This document shows positions 35,564-48,055 of a DNA stretch of 64,000 nucleotides, piece after piece. The stretch is taken from contig JANATF010000003.1 in NCBI GenBank assembly GCA_029449245.1, positions 1-64,000 on the forward strand. Reading direction: 5' to 3'. The notes beneath the pieces were generated by a model, which saw only the letters and a program-made list of their open reading frames with translations, made no database searches and was not told the origin of the DNA. The DNA comes from Mortierella alpina. Its lineage: Eukaryota > Mortierellomycota > Mortierellomycetes > Mortierellales > Mortierellaceae. The stretch's first letter is position 1; every line of letters starts with the position of its first letter. A program made the position numbers and the translations under genes.

Positions 35564-38500
35564 TCACGACTGTTCATTCTTTTGGGGTGGCCTCGGATTC
35601 CATTGGCCTGTAGTGCTTGGGAGTGCCAAACGAAGTGAAGAGGTCGAACGGGTCGAAGCTATGGATGGGCTTGACCACAACGATTGGACCTCGCCAGAAG
35701 ACTGGGGAGCCGATTTGAATGGCTTGGTGAAAGCAGGGACACCTTCTGAACTTGGCCAAGAAAGAAGTGGCCGTGCGACTCGGCTCTCGTCGTCGGCGCG
35801 ACCCTGGCGCCGCGAGGTGCTTCTGGCGACTGTGTTGGTTTGGCTGCTGCTATAACTGCTGCTCTCTGTCATGCTGGCCGCGTCGCTCTCAGCGTAGCGT
35901 CGCTCTCTCGCCCCTGATCCCCACGCGGGACCGACTTCTGTGCAGAGCGCCGACTCTTGTCCTCCGGTGGGGAAGCTGTCTCCCTCTAGAAGCGGTGTGG
36001 GAGAATACAGTTCAAGATACTGTAATGCGCCCTCACTATAGTTGTCGCCGTCGTTGCCATGGCCCGAGTGGGTAGAATATGCCGTTCGTGCTGTTGGTGG
36101 GACGAATGTTGACGATCCTGAGGTGCAAAGGGGAGCAGGAAGTACACATCGAGATGACCAAGAGGATACAGTGGAGCTCTGGGTCGGGACCCGGATCAGC
36201 TCGACGTGGCTGCTGCTTGAGCTCTGATGGCCATCAACATCTCCACGGTTATTGTGGATGTCCTCTGCGTCGTCGTCGTTGGTGTGAGGTGGGAAGATTG
36301 ATGCGCTTTCACCCGAGCGCGATCGAGGGGGGACCTGGCTACTGGATGATAAAGATGTGATGTTGTCGCGTGTTGTCGGGACGCGCAGCGATTCTTGCCT
36401 CCTTGGCCACGATGGTTGACTTTGGGCAGGAGGTGGCAGTGTTGATGGAGAGACAGGTCCTGACAGGAGCTTCAGGGAGTTGTTCGGCCCCATGACCACC
36501 GCGCCTGTGCATTCTGATCCTGTCAGAGACATGGAGCGCCTGTTCATCGCTGAGATGACGGACTGGACTTTTCCTTGAGAAGCAGAAGAGGCATTCTTAT
36601 GATTAGGAGTCCGCGCTGCAGCCCTGTCAGGATTGTTGAAGGGCATGTGCCTCTGAGTAGCAAGAGATAGCGCGCTGTTATCGTTGATGATGCGGTTATG
36701 GCTTGGTGTTGCTTGTTGCGTTTCAGTCGGGGCACGAGAGGCACGCGAGGCACGCGCGATGACGAGCGCGTCATTCTCGCCCATCCGTGGTGCGAAGGAT
36801 CCGGCGGTGGGTTGGAAACTGTGTATGGTACCCCCCAGAGTTGAACAAGCTGCATTTGGTCTATCCATGAAATCGGCTCGTCTGACTCGCGACAATGAAA
36901 GTGCAGATTCCACACGACCAACGATCCCAGCAACACATCTGTCGACTGTTTCAGCTAGCTTGCTCAGGCTCCTTTCTTCCTCGGAACTCACGTCGCCTCC
37001 ATCTGTAGATTGGATTGTTCCTAGCCCGCTATTGAGGCGCATGGATGTCGAGCCGGTAACGGTGGTGTGAGAGGAGGACGAGGATGACAATGACGATGCG
37101 ATCGAGAGGCGGTGCTTTTTGTCTTCGATACGGCTGAGCTGATATGCAGGCAGACTGCGGATGTGGTCGCGCGTGCTCCTTATGCGAGAGACTTCGTCGC
37201 GCAAGTGGTACGGCACGATTGCCTCGGATGGAGTTGCTGATGTGAGGGGTGACGGTGCTGCTGCTGCTGCTGCTGATGCTGCTGCTGCTCCTATTGCTGT
37301 TGCTGTTGCTCTGAGGCGTAGACTAGGAGATTGAGAAGAAGGCGCATCTAAAGGGTGATAGGATTGTTTGTAGAGTTAAAAGACACTGCGGGCAAATTCA
37401 TTTTCTTCTTGACTTAGCATGCATGCACTATCACTCTTACTGTGATGGCTGCGTTTTGGAGTCAAAGCGGAAGCCTCTGCACTCTCGAGCGCTCGCTGCA
37501 GATGCGGCAAGGACAATCTTCGATCCCTGTACTTGGCGGCCATTCTGTAGGTTTCGGCTGATGGAACAGAGTGCTCGAATCGCTGAATCAGACTCTGGAC
37601 GCTCACTCTTCGCTGGATGAGGACCTTGGCCGGAGACATGGGGAACCGAGTAGTGTTAGTTATTGTTGAGGCTGTTGAGGCTGTTGAGCCAAAGGCGAGG
37701 GATCGTGTGGAGCGGCGCTTTGGTGCTGTGCCTGTGGAGGCCGCTGTCGTCAGGGGCGATATGGATGGCGTAGGTGCTGTAATGACAACGGCGGGAACGT
37801 GGTGGGTTACTTGTTGTGGCGCCAAACGACGGGGAGGATGGGGAAGAGGAGGAGAAGGACAAGACGGCGCTGCGGCGGTGGGGTTGCTCAAGACCGATGT
37901 GGCTGTTTGGACGTGAAGGAGAGTCGGCAGAGGCAGATTGAGGATGGCGCGCTCTTTCTCAGCGATGAACCGCCCATTCATCGTGCGGTCGAGATGCTCA
38001 TGCGAAGTTTTAGGTGACGGGCGAGGCGCTGATGGAACGAGACGGATAGGTTCGTGTGCAGGTACAGGCGCTGCGACTTTCATGGTGCTGAGGACCGTAC
38101 TTGGAGTAGCGCTGGGGAATGCCTTGCTCGCATCGATCTGATTGTGCAGTTGCAGCGTTGCAGCAGGGGCCATTGTGCCTCTGCTGGAGATCTGAATGGT
38201 GACGGGGGTGCCGTTTTGAACAGACTGTGATGGCTCCCTGGTTGCGGCTTGCACAAGCTCGTTGCTGAAGGAAGGCGTGTGTGTCTTCCTCTGGGTACTA
38301 TCCTCGGTGCTGTCGTTCGCCAGCAATAATGCTTGTGGTTGCTGTTGCTGTTGCTCTGGGTCCTTGGACGTCGACGACAGATCTGCTTCTAGATATCTCA
38401 AGGCGCCGAGTTTGTGGTACGTCTGAATGCGCGCCAAGTATTGCGCAGCTTCGCGCTTGAATGGTCTCAGGACGGTTTCGTGGAACGACGCCCTGTAGGA

Positions 38501-38806
38501 CGGTAGTTGAGGCAGCAAGACGAGAGCGATTGTGCAGAACCGCCAAGCGAGAGCCATGCTCAGAGACAGGAATCTCTCGATCTTACTATTGATCGTGAGA
38601 CGAGGTGCGTTTGTGCAAGAGTCCGGTGGAGAGGCGATGTGGGGATTGATGGCGAGGACTTGTGCTTGACATTGCTGCCGGAGGTGCTGCACCAGCTGTA
38701 AAAGCTCTTGCAGGATCGGCAGGTAGTGAAGAAAGGGGATATTGGAGTCGAGTGTCGAAGGCGTCAACAAGAGCTCCCACTGAAGGTCGGATAGTTCTGG
38801 CACCAT
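35564..38806 (-). CDS. Large Ser-rich protein of unknown function
   Basis: Not recognised. Exons 38806-37387 and 37347-35564, joined by a 39-base intron (GTGTCT...TTTAG), give a 1,067-aa protein. Without this intron the upstream frame would stop at 37376, and the downstream frame has no suitable ATG near its start, so one gene fits better than two. The first ~170 residues look folded and helical (FLHYLPILQELLQLVQHLRQ, ALAWRFCTIALVLLPQLPSY, REAAQYLARIQTYHKLGALR). A second conserved-looking patch is VSVQSLIQRFEHSVPSAETY near residue 415, resembling short docking segments in fungal signalling proteins. An Ala run (~residues 485-505) precedes KHRLS and DVSSEEERSLSKLAETVDRC, then ~400 residues of low complexity with many Ser/Pro sites. 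Likely a scaffold, but this is inference. Confidence 0.65.
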
Positions 38807-40419
38807 GGTTATGCTTTAGAGGTGCTCTTTCTTGTGTCTGTGAACTGTAGAATACGAACAAGGTTGCAGCAGCAGAGAGAAAGTGAGAGACAGAGAACAT
38901 GAGAGAGAGAGAGAGAGAGAGAGAAGGGCTAAAAGAGTCAAGAGGTGTGGAAGGATATGTAGGACGATCTATATATATACAAACGATGAGACCGACATGG
39001 AAGCCTTTGCTCCACAGACATCCCTGTGGATGCAGCGCGGTTCCCAGGTCGCTCTTTCATGGAAAAAAGGCGTTTTGTTCTTCGGGGCGTTTGGTCTACC
39101 GTCCTGCTTCTTTTGGGTGCCTTGCTTGGTCTGTCCAGCCCAGCCTGTCCATGGCACCGATGCCCGCCCGGAGAATGTGGTTTTCGCTAATGGGCCTCGT
39201 CGCGATGGTGCAGGCTGTGGACCCAACGGGCTGCTCCTCAATCTTCCTTTTTTGTGCTTCCAAGAGCATCGACGTGCATGGGCCTGGTCTGTGGTACGCT
39301 CAGCTCGAGGCTCAAGGCTCAACGGCTGTCGTTTTGTGCGTCAACACCTAGATGCCTAGACGGAGGACGAGAGGAAATAGCGCGTCCATCGGCCATGGCG
39401 TTTGGTTATGTCATCCGATCTGGCAAGAGCCCTGCGCGAGAGCCAAGGGTGGCCAGAGCAGCACGCGTCTGTAGAAAGAGGATAAAGAGGATGCACGCTG
39501 GATGGCGGCAGTGCCGAGTGCTGGTGGCAGCGCCCGCAGTCTTCTCTCTCGCTGCTCTCTCTGTGGCATTGTCCAAGCTGTCTCCTGTTCGCGACCCCCT
39601 TTGTGTACTTCCACCCTGCGTCTGCAGACAGCGGGCCCCCTTGGCTGTGTTCGCGTGTGCGGAGAGTGGCAGCTGCATGGTGTAGCTGTGGAATGAAGGG
39701 CCCGCGGGGCTGCCCTTGGAGTCGTTGTCGAGGCGTTGCAGCCTGTCTCCAGCGCCCTTGGGCCTTGGCTGTCTGCGATGGATTGGAGGCCGCTGCCCGC
39801 TGTTGAGGGGCTGCTCTCCAGCCAAGAGACTAGCATCCCACACACGCACCTGCATCGCATCCCCCGCCTTGCTTCTAATTCCATCCCTTCCATCCATCCA
39901 ATCCATCCTCTCCGCTAATCCATCCCTATCCTTGCCGTTGCACATCCATCGCTGCACTCCATCCCGCCTGCTTTGGATATCGGATCCACTCGACCGCTCC
40001 ATCCTCAAGCCGCACACCCTCCCCTGATTACGGCTGCTGATGCCGATGCGCTGTAGTCTGTTATAGACTATTCCACTTTTGTCCTTGTCCTTTTGGTCCT
40101 CTCCGCTTTTATTTTATATCTCTCTTTTTTATTTCTCTCTCTTGTCTTGACCCTCGTCCTCTTCCTCCATTCGACTTTTTTTCTTTTCCTTTCTCACTCT
40201 TTCACTCTCTCACTCTTTCACTCACTCTCTCTCTCTCTCTCTGTCCCCCACTCTCTCACTCTCTCTCTGCTCGCTCTGTCCACCTCGCCTTCTCTCTGTG
40301 TGTGTCTCTTCTCTCGCCCTCTCTCTCTTCACGACACATACGCTCACACACGCACACACGCAGAGTCTGTCGCCTAATCTCGCCCATTGTTCCCATCACC
40401 TGCTTCACAGCCCGCACTC
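38807..40419. promoter_or_regulatory. Long divergent intergenic region, unknown gene / DENND6-like
   Basis: A 1,613-base gap. A GA run at 38901-38924 (CT on the - strand) lies ~95 bases upstream of the unknown gene. A TATATATATAC stretch lies at ~38970. The DENND6 side has a long C/T-rich leader at 40080-40330. Between them (39000-40060) several open frames exist on both strands, but they overlap, lack family features and have no splice logic, so I call none. Confidence 0.55.
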
Positions 40420-43400
40420 ATGTCATCCGCACACGACTCGACAGCCTCTGCAAAACATCCCAACGGCCTGCCTGCCATGAACGACGCCAATGCAAAGACA
40501 AAGCATCTCTCCCAGCCCTACAACATGCACTCCATCAGCACAGAGAGCTTGCCGGCCCTCTTTGGCGCTTCCTCGCTGCGACGCACCAACTCGAACGTCG
40601 TTTCTAAAACCCGAGCCAGCAGAGGTACCTCGCCCGCACCCAATAGCAGCTGCCTGTCCAACCCACCCTCGCCCGCTGCGTCTCACACGGCCCCACAACG
40701 GACCTCACCACACGCACAGTCCACAACGCCTGCCGGAGCAGCCGCTGCTCCAGCAAGACGGCCGCCCATCCATGCGATCCCAGAGCATTTCGAACTGGAC
40801 AGCAGCCACAGGCGCAGGCCCAGCAGTTGGGACATTATGGATATGCTTGCGATCGAGCAGCTGAGGCAGTGGATGGTCTGCTTCTGCGTCGTCAACTTTG
40901 ATCTCGAAAAGGGCCAAGGCAAGTTTAGTGTCCTGGATTCGCAGAACGACAGACACCTCACTGTCTACACACAGACACAGTAGCGGGGGCATCATCTCTT
41001 TTCCTCTATCAGTCTTGTTTGTTTTCTATATTATTCATCTCCCTATCCCCTGCACCGCGTGGAATAACCGGCTGGAGGGGCAGATGATCAGCAAACACAA
41101 TAAGCAAGAGGGGCAGGCGGAAGAGCGATTTTTCTGCAAGCAGCGACTCAGTACAGTGCATGGGATACAAGGATGCATGGGGGCAGTGTCATTTCCTTTC
41201 TTTCGATACTATTGCTGACAAGACATGACCCCTGATCCGGATGGGCACTAGGAACAAAAGAACGGGATACTGCAAGAAAACGAAGATGGGCAGCAGAGGG
41301 ATGGGCAGGGTTCTGCTCATGTCATGGAGTGCCGTTGTTTAAAGTTGCGTTGATTGTCATTTATGCACTCTACAGGTCACCGACTCAGACCTTAAAAAAA
41401 AAGTGTCATGCCATGGAAAGATATACACGCTCACAGATGCGACAAAGAGACAGAGAGCACAGGGACCACGGATTAGAAACAAGGGGGTACCGGCCCATGT
41501 TGCAATGAGCTCATCAAAGCTGAGGCTAAGAGGAGGACGATGAGTTGTGAAGCGAGAAACTACCTGGATGCACTTCCTTTTATCAACTCACACACACACA
41601 CACCAAAGGGATGCTCAGACAGGGAGACTGACCACTTTTTGAATTGCCGCCAGCCACGCTTGCTGCCCGCTTGCTGACACAGTTCCCCTTCTGTCTTTTC
41701 TATAGCCATCGAGTCTGTCTACCCCCCCTCGGACTTTACTCCAGAAGAGAGCAAGAACATGTAAGTCATCCACCGTTACCCATGCAAGACACCAAAGAAA
41801 AGGGAGGCGTCCGAGCGTGCGTCTGTTGGCAGATGCTGCCCCGAGAGAGACACTCAGGGCACTTACAAAAAAGGGGCTCTGCATGGGCCTATGACGATGT
41901 GGTGTGATGTGTTTTTTGTTAACCTCAAGACCCCTCTTCGTCGTTGTCATGCCCACAGATGCTTCTCTTCCTTCCCCGACTCCAACACCTTTGATGTCGG
42001 CGACACTGTCTTCAACTTTCGCATCCGATCCACTACCGCAGGACGGGCAGCTACAGGTACTTTGGGAGGAAGAGCGCACAGTCTTTCAGTCTGTGGTCTG
42101 TCCTTAACGGCTCAATTGCTCACTCAACATGATATCATACATGCTATTAGGCCCAACAACGGATGCTGGATTCCTTTACGGATATGTCTTTTTTCGGCAA
42201 AAGCAGGACCCCTCGATTCGCAGGGGATATTTTCAAAAGTCGGTTGTCATCCTTTCTCAGCATCCATTCATTGGACTCTTCTCCAAGATGGTCTCTGTCC
42301 TAGGCCCAGCCTACTTTGAAGTGGGCAAACCCATGCTCGAGACGGCATTCCACAACATTGCGAGCTGGAGGGCGCCAGTAACGGACTCGCTGATGGAGCT
42401 GCCCTTCATGGGAACATTATACCAGGTCCAGCTTGCCAAACCACACCAACCTCAGCTTCTGGAGACAGCGCCATTCGAAATTGCCACCTTCCAGCCAGAT
42501 ACGCACATTCTCTCATCCGTCCCTATGAACGGCGGACTATACAAGCACTTTCAGGACCTGGTGCCGGATCTGTGGCTGTGCTGGGAGCTGATGACGCTTG
42601 CAGAGCCCATCATGCTCATTGGCACTTGCCCAGAGGTCTGTAGCGAATCTGTGGCGTCCTTGGTCGATCTCATCAATCCTGTAAGCACGTCCTCACCGCT
42701 CCCGATATTGTACTTCGTACTACTGGTTCTCCCCCTCTTGCACTGTCTCTCGCGGGTCACTGACATCATATCTTGTGCTTGGCCTCTAGATTCCATATTG
42801 TGGCGACTATCGTCCATATTTCACTATTCACGATGCAGACTTCAAGTCGTTTTGTAACAAGTCTTCACCGCCCAGTAGCATTGTCCTTGGAGTAACGAAC
42901 CCATTCTTCATCAAGACCCTGGAGCATTGGCCTCATATAATTAAAATCGGCAAGCCCGTCAACCGACGACCCAACAACAAATTGATGCATGATGGAACCA
43001 TCGGGAAGGCATTCAGTGGAAGCCCAAGGCATGGCAAGCCGAGCTCACTAGAATTTGTTCAGGTAAACTAGGTGTACACGACCTTATTCGACGAGGAACA
43101 TTGCGTTGGTTCTGTTCGTCCGTTGCTAACGCTGTGACACTTGCACCGCCATGCAGGGACTTGTCAGCAAGCGGAAAGGCGTTATCGCCAAGGACACCAA
43201 TCTCCTCTTGATGCTGGCCGAGGCAACAGCAAACCGATCTTCACCAGGTATGGCATCGTATTCCTTAAGGGAGAGTCGGGCGGCGCAACGCAGAGCGTGT
43301 TCTCACAATTCTCATCTCGAACTCTAGGATACTTGCTGGACAATATCCTCCGGAAGCATTTCTCGACCCTCACAGAGAAGTTTTTGGTCCCCCTCAACCG

Positions 43401-44615
43401 CTACTTTGCCACCCTGGTCCCCAGCGACATGTAAGGCTGCTGTGCTAGATAGGACGGTGCTAGTCTTTGTTGATTACTATCAGGACGCAGAAAACTGATT
43501 TCATTTTTCTCTTTTGTGGTAATAGCTCGTTGTCTTCAACCTCTCAGTTCCCGCATATTGCACCCTTCAAACCGCAGACGTTTCTCAAGTTCCTCGCCAA
43601 AAATCCGCCTGCAATCACATTCAGGTCCTCAACATTCAAATCCAATTCGGAGACCTGCCAGGGCTTTTACAAGGACTTTTTGAAGTGCGGCAACTTTGCA
43701 ACATGGCTGCGTCTACGGACCATTGCGGCCCAGAATGAGCTCCGAAGACGATATTTGGAGATTCTGAGCCTCGGAGATGTCGTTGGCTGGGTCAAGGGGC
43801 GGAACGAGGTTGAGCTCGTGGACCTCCTTGTGAGGATGAGAGAAGAACTCGGGAGCTCGGCCAGCCATGGGGACTTGTTCGGTTTTAAGCCAAAGCCGAG
43901 GACAAGGCCAGGCTTGTCGAGAGAAGGGTCTTACAACTCGAGCGACGAGTACGGAGGACTGTTACCCGGCATCGCGGCAGACGATCATCGCAGGTACACG
44001 CATGGTGATCATGGCAGTGGCAGCGCAAGTGCAAGGAGTGAGAGTGGGAGCGATACAGAGTCGCGGACAGCTACGCCTCCGCCAGACATTCTCCGAGACA
44101 ACAGGCCTAAAGCATCGCCCTTGAGCTCGGTTCAAGCTGCGGGTCGGTCTCATCTTGGCACTTTATCAGAAAATGGGGTTCATGGTGGGGTTGGTCCCAA
44201 GGCTATTCCGTCACTGCAGCGCACTCCTGACAACCGAGGACAGCTTTCGAATGCGTCTTCTTTCAGCTCCAGCTCCTCCAGGGCAGTGACCCCCTCACGA
44301 TCATCGTCTTCATCCTCGTTGAACCTCGGCTGGAGTGAGGAGAGAGAGCGGGAAAAGGAAAAGGAACAGGAAAAGGAACGGCAGCCGAGAGACTCTCGCG
44401 ACCAGAGAGACTCGAGAGAATCGAGTCCAGAGAGACAGCGACGGCGGTTTGCGCCGGAGGCAAGCATCATCAAGGCGACATCCAAGCAGAAGGAGCAACT
44501 CCGAGATCAGATCCGGTTGTTGATCGAAGCTCTCCCAGTCGATCTACGGTACTCTCTCCAAGCAAACGAGGCCAAGAAGCAAGCCATGTTGATGATGTCT
44601 CTTGAAGGGCATTGA
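40420..44615 (+). CDS. DENN-domain protein, DENND6 (FAM116)-like
   Basis: Tripartite DENN protein; DENND6 proteins act as Rab exchange factors (Rab14 in animals) on endosomes. Eight exons (40420-40918, 41706-41760, 41959-42056, 42151-42680, 42790-43062, 43157-43247, 43328-43430, 43526-44615) give 912 aa. A disordered Ser/Pro-rich N-terminus precedes the uDENN start LRQWMVCFCVVNFDLEKGQ, then YPPSDFTPEESKNICFSSFP and GFLYGYVFFRQKQDPSIRRG. The cDENN follows: DLWLCWELMTLAEPIMLIGT, YRPYFTIHDADFKSF and VLGVTNPFFIKTLEHWPHII. The dDENN end is TFLKFLAKNPPAITF, then GFYKDFLKCGNFATWLRLRT and NEVELVDLLVRMREEL. A ~250-residue low-complexity tail with Arg/Glu-rich runs is extra relative to animal members. 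Intron 1 is 787 bases and starts GCAAGT. Confidence 0.92.
40919..41705 (+). other. Long GC-AG intron (DENND6-like gene, intron 1)
   Basis: Donor GCAAGT after CAAG, acceptor CTATAG before CCATCGAG. It joins DLEKGQ to AIESVYPPSDF, the conserved DENND6 sequence, in frame. At 787 bases it is by far the longest intron in the window. It includes a CA run (about 41589-41603) and a poly(A) run near 41393. No coding frame or RNA gene inside it could be supported. Confidence 0.8.
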
Positions 44616-45837
44616 GAGGAGAGTCCTGTGCGAAAGCAGTGTATAGATCCGCCCAGCCTTCATTTTTTTTCCCTTTTTTTTTTATTTTTTTATTTTTTTA
44701 TTTTTTTTCTTCAACGCCCAAAGGGGGTGCTGATGGCAGCAGAGCTACACATGTAGTCCAGCTCTTGTTGATTAAATTACACCTTTTTGATTGTTTGATT
44801 CCAGAGCTGCCGAGCTGCGTCTCTCTTTTGGAGCAAAGACAGTACAATATCTAGGACGAGGCCTACATATGCACAAAAGATTGGTCTGCCGAACGGGTGA
44901 TGCTGTGGATGTGGATGTGCTGGTTAAGGTCGCTAAGACAGGGAGGGGCTGGGGAAATAAACGCAGCCTTTGAGGGACAGATCCGGTTGCTCCGCATCGG
45001 CTACTTGATCCAATGGCCGCTGGAGCCGGTTCCTTGACCCGTGCAAGCCTGCTTCGCACTCGCACGGCAGTCACTACTGTCCACACATGCCGCCCAGTTG
45101 GATCCTCCCCCTCCTGCTCCTCCAAGCGTCTTCCTTTGATCCGTGCCAGACGGCGAGGCTTCCCCAAGAATGGAGTTTGTGGGGGAGCAAGAGTAACAGC
45201 AGAGTGCAGAGTGCGGTTGTGCAGATGCCCCGGAGATCGATCGGACGGCAGTGTGCAGGAACAGGAGGCGGCAATAAGGTTGCGACGTGTATGTGGGCGC
45301 GGCACAGGTGCGGTGGATAAATTCAGCCCGGTGTGTGGGCAGGTTGTTTATGTTTTTTCTTCCAGCGGTTGCCCTGAAGTGACGCTGTCTTCATATGACA
45401 GCCCAGCGAGGGATCGAGCTGCCCCGCAGACTCCTCGGCAACGCTCGTCATTTGCTGCCCCTGCGGCCGATCTGCTCTGCGGCCCTGCGTGTAGTCGCTG
45501 CCCTGTATCGTGTCCTTGTCCTCGGCCATCTGCTCCGGCGATGTCCTTGCTGTTTCTCAGTGTGCAGTGTGTGTGTGTGCAGACTATATATATATAACAC
45601 ACATTCATCCACACATCGTCTGTCTCTCATCTCTTTCTTCCTCTTCATCTCTTCTCCTCTCCATCTTCTCGTCCTCCCATCTCCTCGCGATCCTCTTGCC
45701 CCCATTCCTCATTCCTCCTTGTGTTCCCGCTCTTGCCGCCATAGTCACACACGCTTCCCTGCACTGTACCACCATAGCCTCGTGCTGCACCTGCATCGAT
45801 CTTCGCCAGCTCAAACTCTTATCCCTGCACCACCGCC
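44616..45837. promoter_or_regulatory. Intergenic region upstream of acyl-CoA oxidase
   Basis: A 1,222-base gap between tandem + genes. A T-rich block at 44664-44710 is the probable DENND6-like 3' end. ACTATATATATATAAC at ~45584 is the best TATA-like element, about 245 bases before the next start, followed by a dense C/T-rich leader (45620-45830). Open frames in 44790-45600 on both strands look random. Confidence 0.5.
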
Positions 45838-48055
45838 ATGTCCGCCCTTCGCTTCCCTGACCTCCCCCCTTCAGGGCCCCAGGGCTCCGAACTCCTCGCC
45901 CAGGAGCGCTCCCAGACCACCTTCTCAGTCCATGATCTCTCCAACTACATCTACGGCGAGGAATACCTCGAGCGCCAGGAAAAGATGCTGAACTTGATCG
46001 AAAACGAGCCAGCGTTCGATAAGTCCAACCGCTACTACTTGGGCCGTACGGAGCGCTTTGCTGGTGCCCTGAAGAAGGACTACGCCCTCGTCAAGCTCTC
46101 GCAGGAGCAGGGCTGGAACGCCGAAGAGTTCCAGCAGGCTGATATCCTCATTGACGAGCCCGGTCCGTTTGGTCTGCACCGTGGCATGTTCATGCCCACA
46201 CTCGTCTCGCAGGGCACGGACGAACAGCACGAAAAGTTCCTCAAGCCTGCTCTCCGGTACGAGATCATTGGATGCTACGCCCAGACTGAGATTGGCCACG
46301 GAAGCAACGTCCAGGGCATCGAGACCACCGCCACCTACATCAACGAGACGGACGAGTTCGAGTTCCATACCCCTTACCTGACCGCCTGCAAGTGGTGGAT
46401 CGGAGGCCTCGGCAAGGCCGCCAACCACGCCGTGGTCATGGCTCGCTTGATCACGAATGGCAAGGATTTTGGCCCCCACGCTTTCGTCGTCCCCATCCGC
46501 TCTATGCAGGACCACACTCTCTTGCCTGGAGTTATGGCTGGAGATATTGGCCCCAAGTTCGGGTAAGTTTGTCTCCATCATTGCGTCAGCCCAACAATGG
46601 TCCTTTGGGCGTTGCGAGCAGCGCATTTGCTAACTCGATCGTTTGTTTTTTTTTATTCCCGGTGAATGCAGATACAACACCACCGACAACGGCTGCATGT
46701 GGTTCGATCACTACCGCGCTCCTCGCATCTCACTCCTCGCAAAGTACTCGAGCATCAAGGCCGGCACTGGCGAGTACGTCAAGCCCCCCAACTCTAAGCT
46801 CTCGTACGGCACCATGGTCTTGATCCGCGCCTCGCTTGTCGGCTATGCACGCATCGGCCTCGCCAAGGCTGCCACCATCGCCACCCGCTACTCAGCCATT
46901 CGTCGCCAGTTCGTTGACAAGGACTCGCCAAAGAAGATGGGCAAGGAGGTGATTGAGACCCCTGTCCTGGACTACTCTATGCAGCAGTACCGCCTGTTCC
47001 CCATCATCGCCGCCGCTTACGCCTGCCACTTCACCAGCAAGGAGATGATGCGTCTGTACTACCTCAACATCAAGAACATGGCCTCGGGCAACTTTTCACT
47101 CTTGGCTGATGTGCACGCCTCCAGCTCTGGACTCAAGTCCCTGACGACCACCATGGCGGCTGCTTCTATCGAGGAGTGCCGTCGTGCCTGCGGTGGCCAC
47201 GGCTTCTCATCCTTCTCTGGCTTGCCTCTCATGCTCCAGGATTACGCACCCAATGTCACCTGGGAGGGCGACAACTACATGATCACTCAGCAGACTGGAC
47301 GCTACCTGTTCAAGTCCTTCCGTGACCTTGTTGCCAAGCGCAACTCGGGCAAGTTCAGCGCCAGCGCCATCACCAACCCCACACTGGCTTACCTGAACAC
47401 CTACCTCGACAACCCCAGCCTCAAGTGCCCTGCCACCACCCCTGCTCAGTTCCACAACCCTGAGATTCAGATTGCTGCTTACGGCCACCGCGCCGCCCAC
47501 ATGGTGGCCGAGATTGTACATGCGCTTGATGTCGAGAAACGTTCCTGGAACTCGATGTTGGTCGAGATTTACAACGCCTCGGTGGCTCATTGCCAGTTGA
47601 TCCTTGTCCAGAACTTCATCATGGGTATTCGTGGCGATATGCCCCAGCCTGAGGGAGTTGCTGCGCCCGTGTTGTCGCAGAGTGCCAAGGAGGCCCTGAC
47701 GGATCTGTCGGATCTGTTTGCGCTGCACCAGATCCACAAGCAGCCCGGTGAGTTCTTGACGTCGGGATACATTGATGCCAAGCAGGTCTCGATGATGGGC
47801 AAGGCGATCATGGATGTCATGGAGCACAAGATCCGCCCCAACGCTGTGGGTTTCGTTGATGCGTTTGCCTTCCCAGACTACTACCTCAACAGTGCCCTCG
47901 GTCGCTTTGACGGAAAGGTCTATGAGGCCTACACTGAGATGGCTACCCGTGAGCCCATCAACCAAAGCGAGGTCGTCGAAGGATATGAGCACTATATCAA
48001 GCCCTTCACCAACCCATTGGGCAAGCAGGGCAAGACCATCCAGGCCCGCCTTTAA
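45838..48055 (+). CDS. POX1: Peroxisomal acyl-CoA oxidase
   Basis: FAD enzyme that makes the first oxidation of peroxisomal beta-oxidation, acyl-CoA plus O2 to trans-2-enoyl-CoA plus H2O2. Two exons (45838-46562, 46672-48055) give 702 aa, the normal size. Marks in order: YYLGRTERFAGALKKDYALV, the substrate/FAD segment YAQTEIGHGSNVQGIETTAT, WWIGGLGKAANHAVVMARL, IRRQF, CRRACGGHGFSSFSGLP and VTWEGDNYMITQQTGRYL. The glutamate in TWEGDN (about residue 440) is the catalytic base of the family. The protein ends QARL, whose last three residues fit the PTS1 consensus read by Pex5. Codon use is strongly C-ending compared with neighbours, suggesting high expression, as does the long pyrimidine-rich leader. 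Confidence 0.97.

Noticed and set aside
38883-39360. Open frames with Glu/Arg runs starting at the GA microsatellite, and overlapping frames to ~40030.
   Set aside because: They are driven by the repeat, overlap on both strands and have no recognisable domain.
42057-42150. An apparent frameshift in the DENND6-like gene, where the reading frame changes after GRAAT.
   Set aside because: A normal GTACTT...ATTAG intron of 94 bases explains the change and restores the conserved GFLYGYVFF in frame.
44790-45600. Several overlapping frames of 60-190 codons upstream of the acyl-CoA oxidase gene.
   Set aside because: They conflict with each other on both strands, lack family features and lie in a promoter region.
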